Of a DNA stretch of 64,000 nucleotides, positions 41,121 through 48,551 are shown piece by piece. A program made the position numbers and the translations under genes. This stretch comes from CAYQQQ01 sp964420125 (GTDB lineage: Bacteria; Actinomycetota; Acidimicrobiia; Acidimicrobiales; Microtrichaceae), in assembly GCA_964420125.1 (NCBI GenBank), contig CAYQQQ010000019.1, forward strand, positions 22,090 to 86,089, in the 5' to 3' direction. The notes beneath the pieces are model-generated. The model worked only from the letters and a program-made list of their open reading frames with translations. It did no database searches and was not told where the DNA came from. Position 1 is the stretch's first letter; each line of letters opens with the position of its first letter.

Positions 41121-41234
41121 CGTGTCCTCCTGGGCGGCGGTCGGAGGGCCAGTCTGCCCCACGCGGCGTGGAGGTTCCCAGCACGGCGGCGAACGCGCCC
41201 GGGTCGGTGGGCACTGGCACGACCCTGCGACTGA

Positions 41235-41248
41235 TACCGTGGGGGGTA
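41235..41248. promoter_or_regulatory. Degenerate CsoR/CstR-type operator
   Basis: TACC-GTGGGG-GGTA (41235-41248), 52 bp before the CsoR-family gene. The outer arms TACC/GGTA match the perfect palindrome before thioredoxin; the centre is asymmetric. Likely the regulator's own site. Confidence 0.4.
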
Positions 41249-41299
41249 CAAGAGCGGTGGTGTGGGTCGACGTCCCGCACCTGAGGACGAGGAGCGCCG

Positions 41300-41569
41300 A
41301 TGGAGATCCCCGAGGAGGTGCGGGCCGAGCTGCTGAAGCGGTTGCGGCGGGCGGAGGGCCAGGTCCGCGCCGTGCAGCGGATGTTGGACGAGGGCGCGGA
41401 GTGCCGGGATCTCATCACCCAGATCTCCGCAGCCTCGAAGGCCATCGATCAGGTGGGGTTCCGCTTGCTCGCCACCGGAATGGCCCAGTGCGCCGAGGAC
41501 CCTCGCCGGGCGGAGGCGGAGGGATACCCCCTCGCGGAGATCGAGCGCCTGTTCACGAAGCTCGCCTGA
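41300..41569 (+). CDS. CsoR-superfamily regulator, CstR-like (lacks metal His)
   Basis: 89-residue all-helical repressor of the CsoR/RcnR (DUF156) family. Copper sensors use Cys-His-Cys; here Cys35 and Cys64 are kept, but the middle His position is Gly60 (LLATGMAQC). Two cysteines 29 residues apart without the His is the pattern of CstR-type persulphide sensors. It is therefore more likely a sulphur or thiol-stress sensor than a copper sensor. Matching operators occur before this gene and before thioredoxin. The gene is directly followed by a split CoA-transferase. Confidence 0.85.
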   Translation: MEIPEEVRAELLKRLRRAEGQVRAVQRMLDEGAECRDLITQISAASKAIDQVGFRLLATGMAQCAEDPRRAEAEGYPLAEIERLFTKLA

Positions 41570-41570
41570 G

Positions 41571-42670
41571 ATGGCCGAGGGGATCCCGAGCGTCGCACCG
41601 GAGTGCGTCCTCGACCACGTGGAGCCCGGCACCGACCTGGTCGTGCCCCTGGCCAACGGTGAACCGGTGAGCCTGCTGGATGCCGTCGAGTCGGCGGCCG
41701 ATCGGCTGGACGGCGTGCGAGTGCACCAGATGCACGTGCTCCACGAACGCCCCTACCTGGACGGTCGCCACGGCGACCGACTCCGCCACGTGTCGTACTT
41801 CCTCTCGCACGTGACGCGCCCGCACCTCCACCACGGAGGACTCGACTTCGTCCCCACGCACTTCTCGGAGGTCCCCCTCCTGCTCGAGCACACGACGCGG
41901 CGCCCGCTGATCCTGGCGGCAGCGTCGCTTCCCGACCGGCACGGGTTCTTCTCGCTGGGCACCAACGCCGACTACGTCGCCCGATTCGTCGGCCGGTGGC
42001 CTGTCTTCCTGGAGGCCAACTCCGCCATGCCCCGGACCTTCGGCCACAACATGGTCCACATGAGCCAGGTCGTCGGGTGGACACGCGTGGACCGTCCGCT
42101 GGTCGAGGTGCCGCCTGCGCTGCCGGATGCGCTCGACCGGGCCATCGCGGAGCGCATCGCCGAGCGAGTGCCCGATCGCGCCACCATCCAAGTAGGGATC
42201 GGCTCCATCCCCAACGCCGTGCTCGATGCCCTGGGCGGGCATCGCGACCTGGGCGTGCACACCGAGCTCGTCTCGGACGGGATCATGGACCTGGTCGAGG
42301 CGGGGTGATCACCGGCCTGTTCAAGCACCGCCGTCCGAACCAGATGGTGACCACCTTCGCCCTCGGCTCCGGCGGCCAGGCAGACTTCGCCAAAGGGGCG
42401 ATGCTCAGTCGGGACGGTCAGGGGTTCATCGTGCTGCGCTCGACGACGACGGACGGGGCGACGTCTCGCATCGTGACGCGACTCACGCGTGGGTCGGTGG
42501 TGACGACGTTGAAGAACACCGTCGACAAGGTCGTCACCGAGTGGGGCGTCGCAGAGCTGCGCGGGCGATCGCTGGAGCAGAGGGCGCGGGCGCTGATCGG
42601 CATCGCCCACCCCGACTTCCGGGATCAGCTGGAGCGGGAAGCGGTGAACCTGGGCTATCTCCGCCGTTGA
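41571..42670 (+). pseudogene. Split acetyl-CoA hydrolase/4-hydroxybutyrate CoA-transferase
   Basis: The first frame (41571-42308) encodes the N-terminal CoA-transferase domain through HTELVSDGIMDLVEAG. It contains the family's active-site Glu region. Translation then stops, and the natural continuation (VITGLFKHRRPNQM to LGYLRR, 42305-42670) is in another frame. Adding one G to the GGGG run at 42302-42305 would restore the frame. In addition, roughly 50 residues usual in the family are missing between FALGS and GGQADF. The break creates a GTGA overlap, so two separate polypeptides are possible. I call it a pseudogene or sequencing indel, with gene fission as the alternative. Confidence 0.7.
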
Positions 42671-42695
42671 GGTCACCGCTGTCGGCTGGGCGTGC

Positions 42696-43163
42696 TCAGC
42701 GCCGCCGGTGGGCGTCGGGGTCGGCGAGCAACTGGCGTACTCCGTCCGGGAGCTCGGCGGAGAGGAGGTGCTCGAGGCTGGTCTCCTCCAGGACCCGCCG
42801 GAGGGCAGCCCGCGTGGCGATCCACACCTGCTCGAGGGGGCGCGCGACCCCGAGGTACTCGAGGTCCTCCGGCGCCTCGCCGCGGACGTCGGCCAGGGGA
42901 CCTTCGACGGCTCGGATGATCTCGGCCACCGAGATCGTGCTCGCCGGACGGCCGAGCCAGTACCCGCCTTCCGCGCCGCGCCGGCTGGCCACGAGGCCTG
43001 CCCTGCGCAGCTCCGCGAGGAGGCTCTCGAGGTACTTCGTGGGAATCCGCTGGCTGCGGCCGAGGAGGTCGCCCTTGGTGGGTGGGGTCGCCCTCGACGG
43101 GGAGCGGGCTGCGAGCTCCACCATGGCGCGCACCGCATAGTCCACTCTCGCCGAGACTCGCAC
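42696..43163 (-). CDS. Rrf2-family transcriptional regulator
   Basis: 155-residue winged-helix regulator starting VRVSARVDYAVRAMVELA, the usual Rrf2 opening. The recognition region is TKYLESLLAELRRAGLVASRRGAEGGYWLGR. It has no cysteine, so unlike IscR or NsrR it cannot bind an Fe-S cluster, and its signal is unknown. GTG at 43163 was chosen by homology to the family start; the longer frame to 43202 is unlikely. The start codon lies in the loop of a perfect 9-bp inverted repeat. It is divergent from the MoxR/VWA/XdhC genes and may control them. Confidence 0.85.
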   Translation of the reverse strand: MRVSARVDYAVRAMVELAARSPSRATPPTKGDLLGRSQRIPTKYLESLLAELRRAGLVASRRGAEGGYWLGRPASTISVAEIIRAVEGPLADVRGEAPEDLEYLGVARPLEQVWIATRAALRRVLEETSLEHLLSAELPDGVRQLLADPDAHRRR

Positions 43164-43176
43164 GCCGCGAGTCTCG
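43152..43176. promoter_or_regulatory. Perfect inverted repeat around the Rrf2 start codon
   Basis: CGAGACTCG (43152-43160) and CGAGTCTCG (43168-43176) flank a seven-base loop that contains the GTG start (43163-43161, minus). It may be an autoregulatory operator or a hairpin hiding the start. Confidence 0.5.
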
Positions 43177-43253
43177 CACCCGGCGCCTGTGCAGCGGGCC
43201 ATCGGCGTGGTCGTCGCTCTGGGTCACCACCGACGGATCGCGACGCTCGCCGG

Positions 43254-43267
43254 TAGGGTTCGAACCC
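43254..43267 (+). promoter_or_regulatory. Leaderless -10 overlapping a 12-bp palindrome before moxR
   Basis: TAGGGT (43254-43259) stands eight bases before ATG 43268. The perfect palindrome GGGTTCGAACCC (43256-43267) overlaps it and touches the start codon. A repressor bound here would block transcription. Confidence 0.4.
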
Positions 43268-44215
43268 ATGGAGCCCACGGTGCAGCTCCGGGATGCGGGC
43301 TCACCCGAGGTCGTGCGCGATGCGCTCGCCGGCGGCGGCTACCTCGCGGACGACGCCCTGGCCACCGTGGTGTTCCTGGCGCTGCGGCTGCAGCGACCGC
43401 TGCTCCTCGAGGGCCCTGCAGGTGCGGGCAAGACCGAGTTGGCGCTCGCGCTGGCACGCATCAGCGGCGCACCGCTGGTACGCCTGCAGTGCTACGAGGG
43501 CATCGACGTCGCCCAGGCCGTCTACGAGTGGGACTACCGGCGCCAGCTGCTGCACCTGAGGGCGGTCGAGGCCGTCGCCGCGATGGACCGCGTGGCTGCG
43601 GGCAGCGGGTCCGGCGTCGCTGGGCTCGAGGCCGAGCTGTTCGACGAGAGGTTCCTGATCCGGCGACCTGTGCTGCAGGCGCTGTCGGGCTCGACCGGTG
43701 CCCCGCCGCCGGTGCTGCTGATCGACGAGATCGACCGGGGTGACGAGGAGCTCGAGGCCTACCTGCTGGAGGCGCTGTCGACCTACTCCGTGACGGTCCC
43801 TGAGCTCGGCACGATCGGTGCGCAGGTCCCTCCGGTGGTGGTGCTCACCTCCAATCGCACGAGAGAGCTGCACGACGCGCTCGCGCGACGGTGCATCTAC
43901 CACTGGCTGGGTCATCCCGAGCGCCATCTCGAGATCCGGATCCTCCAGCGTCGCTGTCCCGAGGTGAGCGAGTCGCTCATCGAGCAGGTCGCCTCGGTGT
44001 GCGAGCAGCTCAGAGCGCTCGACCTGGAGAAGCCTCCGGGCGTCGCCGAGTCGGTCGATTGGACCCACGCCCTGGCGGCGCTCGGTGCGCGCACGCTCGA
44101 CGGGGAAGCGGCGGCCCGAACCATCGGCACCGTGCTCAAGAACCGTGAGGACCTCCAGCGGGCGCGGGAGGTCGGGGTGCTTCGGCTGACGCGGAGCTCG
44201 CGAAGCGGTGGTTGA
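43268..44215 (+). CDS. MoxR-type AAA ATPase (CoxD-like)
   Basis: 315-residue AAA+ ATPase of the MoxR branch. Walker A is GPAGAGKTEL (about 45), Walker B VLLIDEIDRGDEE, and sensor 1 VLTSNRTREL. It is followed in overlap by a VWA-domain gene, the standard MoxR-VWA partnership. Two XdhC-like genes come next, which is the order of accessory genes (coxD, coxE, coxF-like) of carbon-monoxide dehydrogenase clusters. There CoxD helps build the Mo-Cu active site. The Mo-hydroxylase subunits themselves are not in this window. Confidence 0.88.
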   Translation: MEPTVQLRDAGSPEVVRDALAGGGYLADDALATVVFLALRLQRPLLLEGPAGAGKTELALALARISGAPLVRLQCYEGIDVAQAVYEWDYRRQLLHLRAVEAVAAMDRVAAGSGSGVAGLEAELFDERFLIRRPVLQALSGSTGAPPPVLLIDEIDRGDEELEAYLLEALSTYSVTVPELGTIGAQVPPVVVLTSNRTRELHDALARRCIYHWLGHPERHLEIRILQRRCPEVSESLIEQVASVCEQLRALDLEKPPGVAESVDWTHALAALGARTLDGEAAARTIGTVLKNREDLQRAREVGVLRLTRSSRSGG

Positions 44216-45377
44216 GCAGGGCAGGGATCCGATCCGCGACGGGATCGAGCCGCCCCGCACCCTGCTCGATCTGGCCGCAGCGCTGCGCGTCGAGGGCGTC
44301 GACGTCGCTGCCGACGACGTCACGGTGCTCCTCGGCGCGCTCGCCGAGCTCGCAGCCCCGGCGCCGCTGTCGGCTCGAGACCTCTACCTGGCGGCTCGGG
44401 CCACCCTGGTGCACCGAGCCGAGGACCTCGCAACGTTCCACCGGTGCTTCCTGCGCGTCCTCGTCGGGGAGGGGGCGGTGGGTCCCGCATCCGCAGCGCG
44501 TGCCGACGCGCTTGCGGTCGCAGTCGATGCAGGAGAGGGCGAGGGAGGTGGCTCCGTCACCCACCTGCGCTGGAGCAGGACGGAGCGGCTGCGGCACGCC
44601 GACGTCGCGACCTGCGATCCCGAGGAGCTCGAGGCGATCTGGAAGCTGATCGCCTCGTGGCGTCCTCCCGATCGACGACGACGACATCGCCGGCAGGGTT
44701 CGGGTGCACGAGAGGTGGACCTGCGTCGGAGCGTGAGAGCGTCGATGCGCCACGGCGGCGAGGTGGTCCTGGAGCACCGGCGCCGACCGGGGCCCCGTCC
44801 GAGGAAGGTCGTGCTGCTGGTCGACGTCTCCGGGTCCATGGCGCCGTACGTGGGGACCTGGCTCCGCTTCGCCGGCGCGCTCGCCCGACACGACCGGGAG
44901 GTGGAGGTCTTCGTGGCGGCCACACGTCTGACCCGGGTGACCCCGGCACTGCGTGGGAGTGATCCCGAGGTGGCGGTGCGCACGGTGGCGTCGGCGGCAC
45001 CGGACCTGGCAGGAGGCACTCGTCTCGGCGACGCGCTGGAGGGTCTGCGACGGTGGTCGTCGCCGGCTCCGCTCGTGCGAGGGGCGGACCTCGTGGTGCT
45101 GAGCGACGGATGGGATCAGGGAGATCCTGAGCTCGTCTCAAGGGCGATGGCCGCCCTCGGACGTGCGACGCATCGGCTGATCTGGGCCAACCCGTGGAAG
45201 GCCTCCGAGGGATTCGAACCGATCGCGCGGGGGATGGCCGCGGCGAACGAACACGTGGATGCGCTGGTGGAGGGCCACTCCATGGCGGCGCTGCAGTCGC
45301 TCGTGGGGGAGTTGAGCTGGACCGGCAGCTCAGGAGGGGTGCGGCGCGCCGGTCGAGCATCCGTCGAGCTCGGGTAA
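44208..45377 (+). CDS. VWA domain protein (CoxE-like)
   Basis: 389-residue cytoplasmic protein. A helical N-terminal half (about 1-150) precedes a basic linker (RRRRHRRQ) and a von Willebrand A domain whose metal site is DVSGSM (about 209-214). SDGWDQGD lies further on. It belongs to the CoxE-like group that works with MoxR ATPases in metalloenzyme maturation. GTG at 44208 overlaps the end of the ATPase gene by eight bases. The stop TAA (45375-45377) begins a TAACGT hexamer that may be a promoter for the xdhC genes. Confidence 0.88.
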   Translation: MVEQGRDPIRDGIEPPRTLLDLAAALRVEGVDVAADDVTVLLGALAELAAPAPLSARDLYLAARATLVHRAEDLATFHRCFLRVLVGEGAVGPASAARADALAVAVDAGEGEGGGSVTHLRWSRTERLRHADVATCDPEELEAIWKLIASWRPPDRRRRHRRQGSGAREVDLRRSVRASMRHGGEVVLEHRRRPGPRPRKVVLLVDVSGSMAPYVGTWLRFAGALARHDREVEVFVAATRLTRVTPALRGSDPEVAVRTVASAAPDLAGGTRLGDALEGLRRWSSPAPLVRGADLVVLSDGWDQGDPELVSRAMAALGRATHRLIWANPWKASEGFEPIARGMAAANEHVDALVEGHSMAALQSLVGELSWTGSSGGVRRAGRASVELG

Positions 45378-45439
45378 CGTCGGAGCCGATGGCGAGCTCC
45401 CCCGTGACGGTGGGTCGGGCCCAGGGGCCGACCTGGTGA
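45375..45439 (+). CDS. Possible 16-residue leader peptide with own promoter
   Basis: TAACGT (45375-45380), starting at the upstream stop codon, stands eight bases before an ATG at 45389. That ATG opens a 17-codon frame encoding MASSPVTVGRAQGPTW. The frame's TGA overlaps the GTG start of the next gene (GTGA). The arrangement copies the leaderless and coupled junctions of the window, so it may initiate and couple translation of the XdhC-like gene. No residue bias suggests attenuation. The coding frame proper is 45389-45439. Confidence 0.4.
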
Positions 45440-45750
45440 AGAAGCTCCTCGACGACATCGACCGCTGGCGTGTTGCCGGCCGGCGAGTGGCCATCGCCCG
45501 CGTGGTCGCCACCGACGGCTCGGGTCCCCGGAGCGCGGGAGCCGCCATGGCCGTGAGCGATCTCGGAGAGGTCTCGGGCTCGGTGTCCGGCGGGTGCGTC
45601 GAGAGCGCGGTGGTGGCCGAGGCGATGGAGGTGCTCGCCCAAGGGTCCCGCCGCCTGGTGAGCTTCGGCTACTCCGACGAGCAGGCGTTGGCGGTGGGCC
45701 TCACCTGTGGGGGGACGGTGGAGCTGTTCATCGAGGAGCTCGACTGGTGA
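45436..45750 (+). CDS. XdhC/CoxI-family protein, small N-terminal type
   Basis: 104-residue protein equal to the N-terminal domain of XdhC/CoxI proteins. Conserved GSVSGGCVESAVV lies near residue 50, and LTCGGTVELFIEEL near the end. In full-length relatives this domain is fused to a Rossmann domain; here the Rossmann domain is the next gene. XdhC proteins bind molybdenum cofactor and help insert the sulphurated form into xanthine-dehydrogenase-family enzymes. GTG at 45436 overlaps the stop of a short leader frame. Confidence 0.85.
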   Translation: MKKLLDDIDRWRVAGRRVAIARVVATDGSGPRSAGAAMAVSDLGEVSGSVSGGCVESAVVAEAMEVLAQGSRRLVSFGYSDEQALAVGLTCGGTVELFIEELDW

Positions 45751-45760
45751 GCACGTCGAG

Positions 45761-46540
45761 ATGACCGTCTACCCGTCGCTCGCGGCTGCGCTGCGCGAGG
45801 ATCGGCCGGTGGCGTTGGCCACCGTGGTGGAGGGTCCGCCGACGGGCCAGCGCGTGCTGGTCGATGCAGAGGGCGTGATCCACACGACGGTTGCGGATCC
45901 CGACCTCTCCCGTGCCCTGGCCCGCGACGCGGCAGCGGAGCTCGCTGCGGGGCGATGCGCTCTCCTCCGCTACGGGCCTCGAGGCGAGGTGGGTCAGGAT
46001 GCCGTGGCGGTCTTCGTGGAGTCCTTCGTGCCGGCACCGAGGATGCTGGTGTTCGGTGCGATGGACTTCACCGCAGCGCTGGTGCGCGTGGCCAAGGTCC
46101 TCGGCTACCGGGTGACCGTCTGCGACCCGCGGCCGGTCTTCACCACCGTGGCCCGCTTCCCCGAGGCCGACGAGGTGGTCGTCCGCTGGCCCCACGAGCT
46201 GCTCGAGGAGATCGGGACGGAGCTCGGGAGCCGCGACGCCGTGTGCGTCCTCACCCACGACGCGCGCTTCGACGTGCCGGCGCTGCAGGTGGCGTTGCGC
46301 AGCGCCGTGGGCTACATCGGCGCACTGGGGAGCCGACGGACCCACGCGCGCCGTCGGCAGCTCCTGGCCGAGGCCGGCGTGGAGGAGGTCGACCTGGATC
46401 GGGTGCGGGCGCCGATCGGCCTTGACCTGGGGGCCCGCAACCCCGAGGAGACTGCCGTGGCGATCTGCGCGGAGATCATCGCCACCCGTTCCGGACGCTC
46501 AGCACGACCGCTCTCGCGCTCCGAGGGCCCCATCCACTGA
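45761..46540 (+). CDS. XdhC/CoxF-family protein with Rossmann domain
   Basis: 259-residue XdhC-type protein. The first 100 residues are a degenerate XdhC N-domain. The C-terminal part is a Rossmann fold beginning RMLVFGAMDFTAALVRVAKVLGYRVTVCDPRPVF and ending YIGALGSRRTHARR, RVRAPIGLDLGARNPEETAVAI, typical of the family. It completes a two-gene XdhC system with the preceding small protein. ATG at 45761 lies 10 bp after the previous stop, with only a weak ribosome site. It probably serves a molybdenum hydroxylase encoded elsewhere. Confidence 0.87.
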   Translation: MTVYPSLAAALREDRPVALATVVEGPPTGQRVLVDAEGVIHTTVADPDLSRALARDAAAELAAGRCALLRYGPRGEVGQDAVAVFVESFVPAPRMLVFGAMDFTAALVRVAKVLGYRVTVCDPRPVFTTVARFPEADEVVVRWPHELLEEIGTELGSRDAVCVLTHDARFDVPALQVALRSAVGYIGALGSRRTHARRRQLLAEAGVEEVDLDRVRAPIGLDLGARNPEETAVAICAEIIATRSGRSARPLSRSEGPIH

Positions 46541-46552
46541 GGCCGGCAGCCG

Positions 46553-48454
46553 TCAGCCGGATCGTGCGCTGCGGTCCAGGAAGTCGATGAGCGCCACTGT
46601 GTCCCCCATGCCCCAGGCGTGCCCTCCGGCGGGGTGGAGCACGCTGAGGACCTCGACGCCGTTGTCGCCGGTCCAGGTGCGCACCAGCGTGTCGTCCGCC
46701 TCGGCTCGGGTGGCCTCCTCGTCGGCTCCCACCGCCGCGGCCCACCGCTGGGCGAGGTCGTCCATGGGTTCGGCGACGGGTCGCTGGAAGCTGCCGGTGC
46801 CCGGTTGGGCGTCTGCCCCCGGACCGTAGCCCCCCGTCGGGCGGATCACGGGGTCGTCGACGTTGGCGGTCAGCAGCGCTGCCACATCGGGGCGCAGAAG
46901 GCAGTGATCCGGCATCGAGGCTCCGCCCACCATCGTGGTGGAGGCGAAGACCTCCGGGGCCGCACAGGCGACCGCGCCGGCGAGCTGGCCACCGGGACCG
47001 AAGCCGACGAGGTGGACGCGGCTGAGGTCGACGCACCTGCTGACGATCAGCTCCTCGGTGACGGCGATGGTGGCGGTCCGGTCGTCGGAGCCCGCCGGGT
47101 CGCCGCCGGCGTTCCACTCGAGGGCGGGTGCCGGTGGCTCCAGCGTGGCCACCAGTGCCTCGTCGTCCACTCCCTCGATCTGGGCGACCGCCGCGAACTG
47201 CTCGGCGGTCTGCCCGTACCCCGGCAGGACCACGAGCAGAGGTGCCGGCTCGGTCGGGTCGGAGGGGGTGCGGAGCCGGAACGCGGCGGAGCCACCCGGG
47301 GCATCGATGCTCTCGGCGGTCACACCGGGTTCCGGCGGGGACTCCTCCGCCACGACGCAGCCGCTGGAGGCGATGGCGTCGACGTCAGTGCCGAAGGCCC
47401 GGTCGCCCGCACCGGGATCGAGTCGTCCGAGGCGAGGTCGGGGACCGGTCATGCGGCTGGCGAGGACCACGAGGGCGACGACCGTCAGCGCGGCGAGCAA
47501 GCTCTTCCACGGGAGGTGCCGGTGCCGGCGCCGACGGCGCACCGTGGGCGCCTCGCCGCGCACGATGGGATCGCCGAGGCCCCGCCAGCTCGACCCCGGC
47601 GGCGGTGCCAGGGGCGCCGCCAGGGCGTCGACGTCGTCGACGTCGGTGCCCATGAAGGCGGCGACCCTCGGTGCGTCGTAGCCGGCGAGGTGGCGGAGCG
47701 CCGCCGCGGCGCGCGCCCGGCCGTCGAGGGTGGACAGCCGCCGTCGCAGGAAGCGCCGCTGCTCTGCGACCGAGGGGCTCTCCGGTGCCTCGGCGGGCAC
47801 GGTCCCCCCGAGGGCTCCGGGGGCAGGGTCCACCGACCCTCGGGGTGGAGTGGTCCCGGATCCCGGGGAGCCGGCGCCCCCGGCCTCCTCGGGTCCCTGA
47901 CGTTCGGGCGCGGGCTGTGGCTCGGGTTCGGGCCCATCGGGCTCCGGTGCTTCGTGCCGGGCAACCCCGGGCTCGGGATCCCGGGTCTCGGGCGCCTGGA
48001 GCTGGGGATCCTGGTGCTCGGGTTCCTCCTGCTCNNNNNNNNNNNNNNNNNNNNNNNNNNNNNNNNNNNNNNNNNNNNNNNNNNNNNNNNNNNNNNNNNN
48101 NNNNNNNNNNNNNNNNNNNNNNNNNNNNNNNNNNTGCTCGGGTTCCTCCTGCTCCGGTTCCTCGTGCTCGGACTCGGGAAGGACCGCGTCAGAGTTGGGT
48201 GCCACCAGGTGCAGCGGCGCGTCGGCGGCCAGCAGCGAGGCGGTCACCGCGTCGGTGGCCAGATCCGCCAGCCACCCCGACGCGTCATCGGCCTCGACGT
48301 CGAGGTAGGTGGCAGCGACCGCCTCTGCAGTGGCGCGGGCACGATCGCGCTCACCCAGGAGGCGGTAGGCGATGGCGTAGGCATTGGCGAAGCACGGCCC
48401 CGGTCCGTCCGGCACCTGCCGGGGCGGAGGGCCGATCTCCTGCGTGTCGATCAC
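46553..48454 (-). CDS. Sigma-like/transmembrane/esterase-like fusion (contains gap)
   Basis: About 633 codons as assembled, with 100 N inside. The N-terminal part (about 20-80) resembles sigma-factor region 2. An acidic Glu-Pro-Gln repeat follows, interrupted by the gap. A helix-turn-helix like sigma region 4 (RRRLSTLDGRARAAAALRH...) comes next, then one membrane helix (WKSLLAALTVVALVVLAS). The external domain resembles the poly(3-hydroxybutyrate) depolymerase/LpqC esterases. The nucleophile motif Gly-x-Ser-x-Gly is replaced by GFGPGG, so the Ser is absent. It may be a membrane-tethered binding or sensing protein. The length of the repeat is unknown. Confidence 0.6.
   Translation of the reverse strand: MIDTQEIGPPPRQVPDGPGPCFANAYAIAYRLLGERDRARATAEAVAATYLDVEADDASGWLADLATDAVTASLLAADAPLHLVAPNSDAVLPESEHEEPEQEEPEXXXXXXXXXXXXXXXXXXXXXXXXXXXXXXXXXXEQEEPEHQDPQLQAPETRDPEPGVARHEAPEPDGPEPEPQPAPERQGPEEAGGAGSPGSGTTPPRGSVDPAPGALGGTVPAEAPESPSVAEQRRFLRRRLSTLDGRARAAAALRHLAGYDAPRVAAFMGTDVDDVDALAAPLAPPPGSSWRGLGDPIVRGEAPTVRRRRRHRHLPWKSLLAALTVVALVVLASRMTGPRPRLGRLDPGAGDRAFGTDVDAIASSGCVVAEESPPEPGVTAESIDAPGGSAAFRLRTPSDPTEPAPLLVVLPGYGQTAEQFAAVAQIEGVDDEALVATLEPPAPALEWNAGGDPAGSDDRTATIAVTEELIVSRCVDLSRVHLVGFGPGGQLAGAVACAAPEVFASTTMVGGASMPDHCLLRPDVAALLTANVDDPVIRPTGGYGPGADAQPGTGSFQRPVAEPMDDLAQRWAAAVGADEEATRAEADDTLVRTWTGDNGVEVLSVLHPAGGHAWGMGDTVALIDFLDRSARSG
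48035..48134. other. Assembly gap (100 N)
   Basis: Exactly 100 N, a conventional placeholder. The 20 bases before it (48015-48034) equal the 20 bases after it (48135-48154), so the gap falls inside the Glu-Pro repeat and the flanks may overlap. Confidence 0.98.
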
Positions 48455-48551
48455 GGCTGGTTCCCTCTCGGACGCTGCTCAACCCTAGGCACCGCAGACC
48501 CTCGGGGGGCCGATGCCCCAGGTGGAGCGCGCCGGATGCCACACTCTTGGC

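Noticed and set aside
41300..41569. Copper-sensing CsoR
   Set aside because: The essential metal-ligand His is Gly60, and the copper operon at 1274 already has its own MerR control.
43256..43267. GGGTTCGAACCC, resembling a tRNA T-arm
   Set aside because: No acceptor, D or anticodon arms fit around it. It is better explained as a palindrome at the moxR start. A similar string near 45210 is inside a coding gene.
48513..48551. ATG 48513 as start of the LCP protein
   Set aside because: Possible, but the added 13 residues are not protein-like for the family and GTG 48552 lies just after a CACTCT hexamer. Kept only as an alternative.
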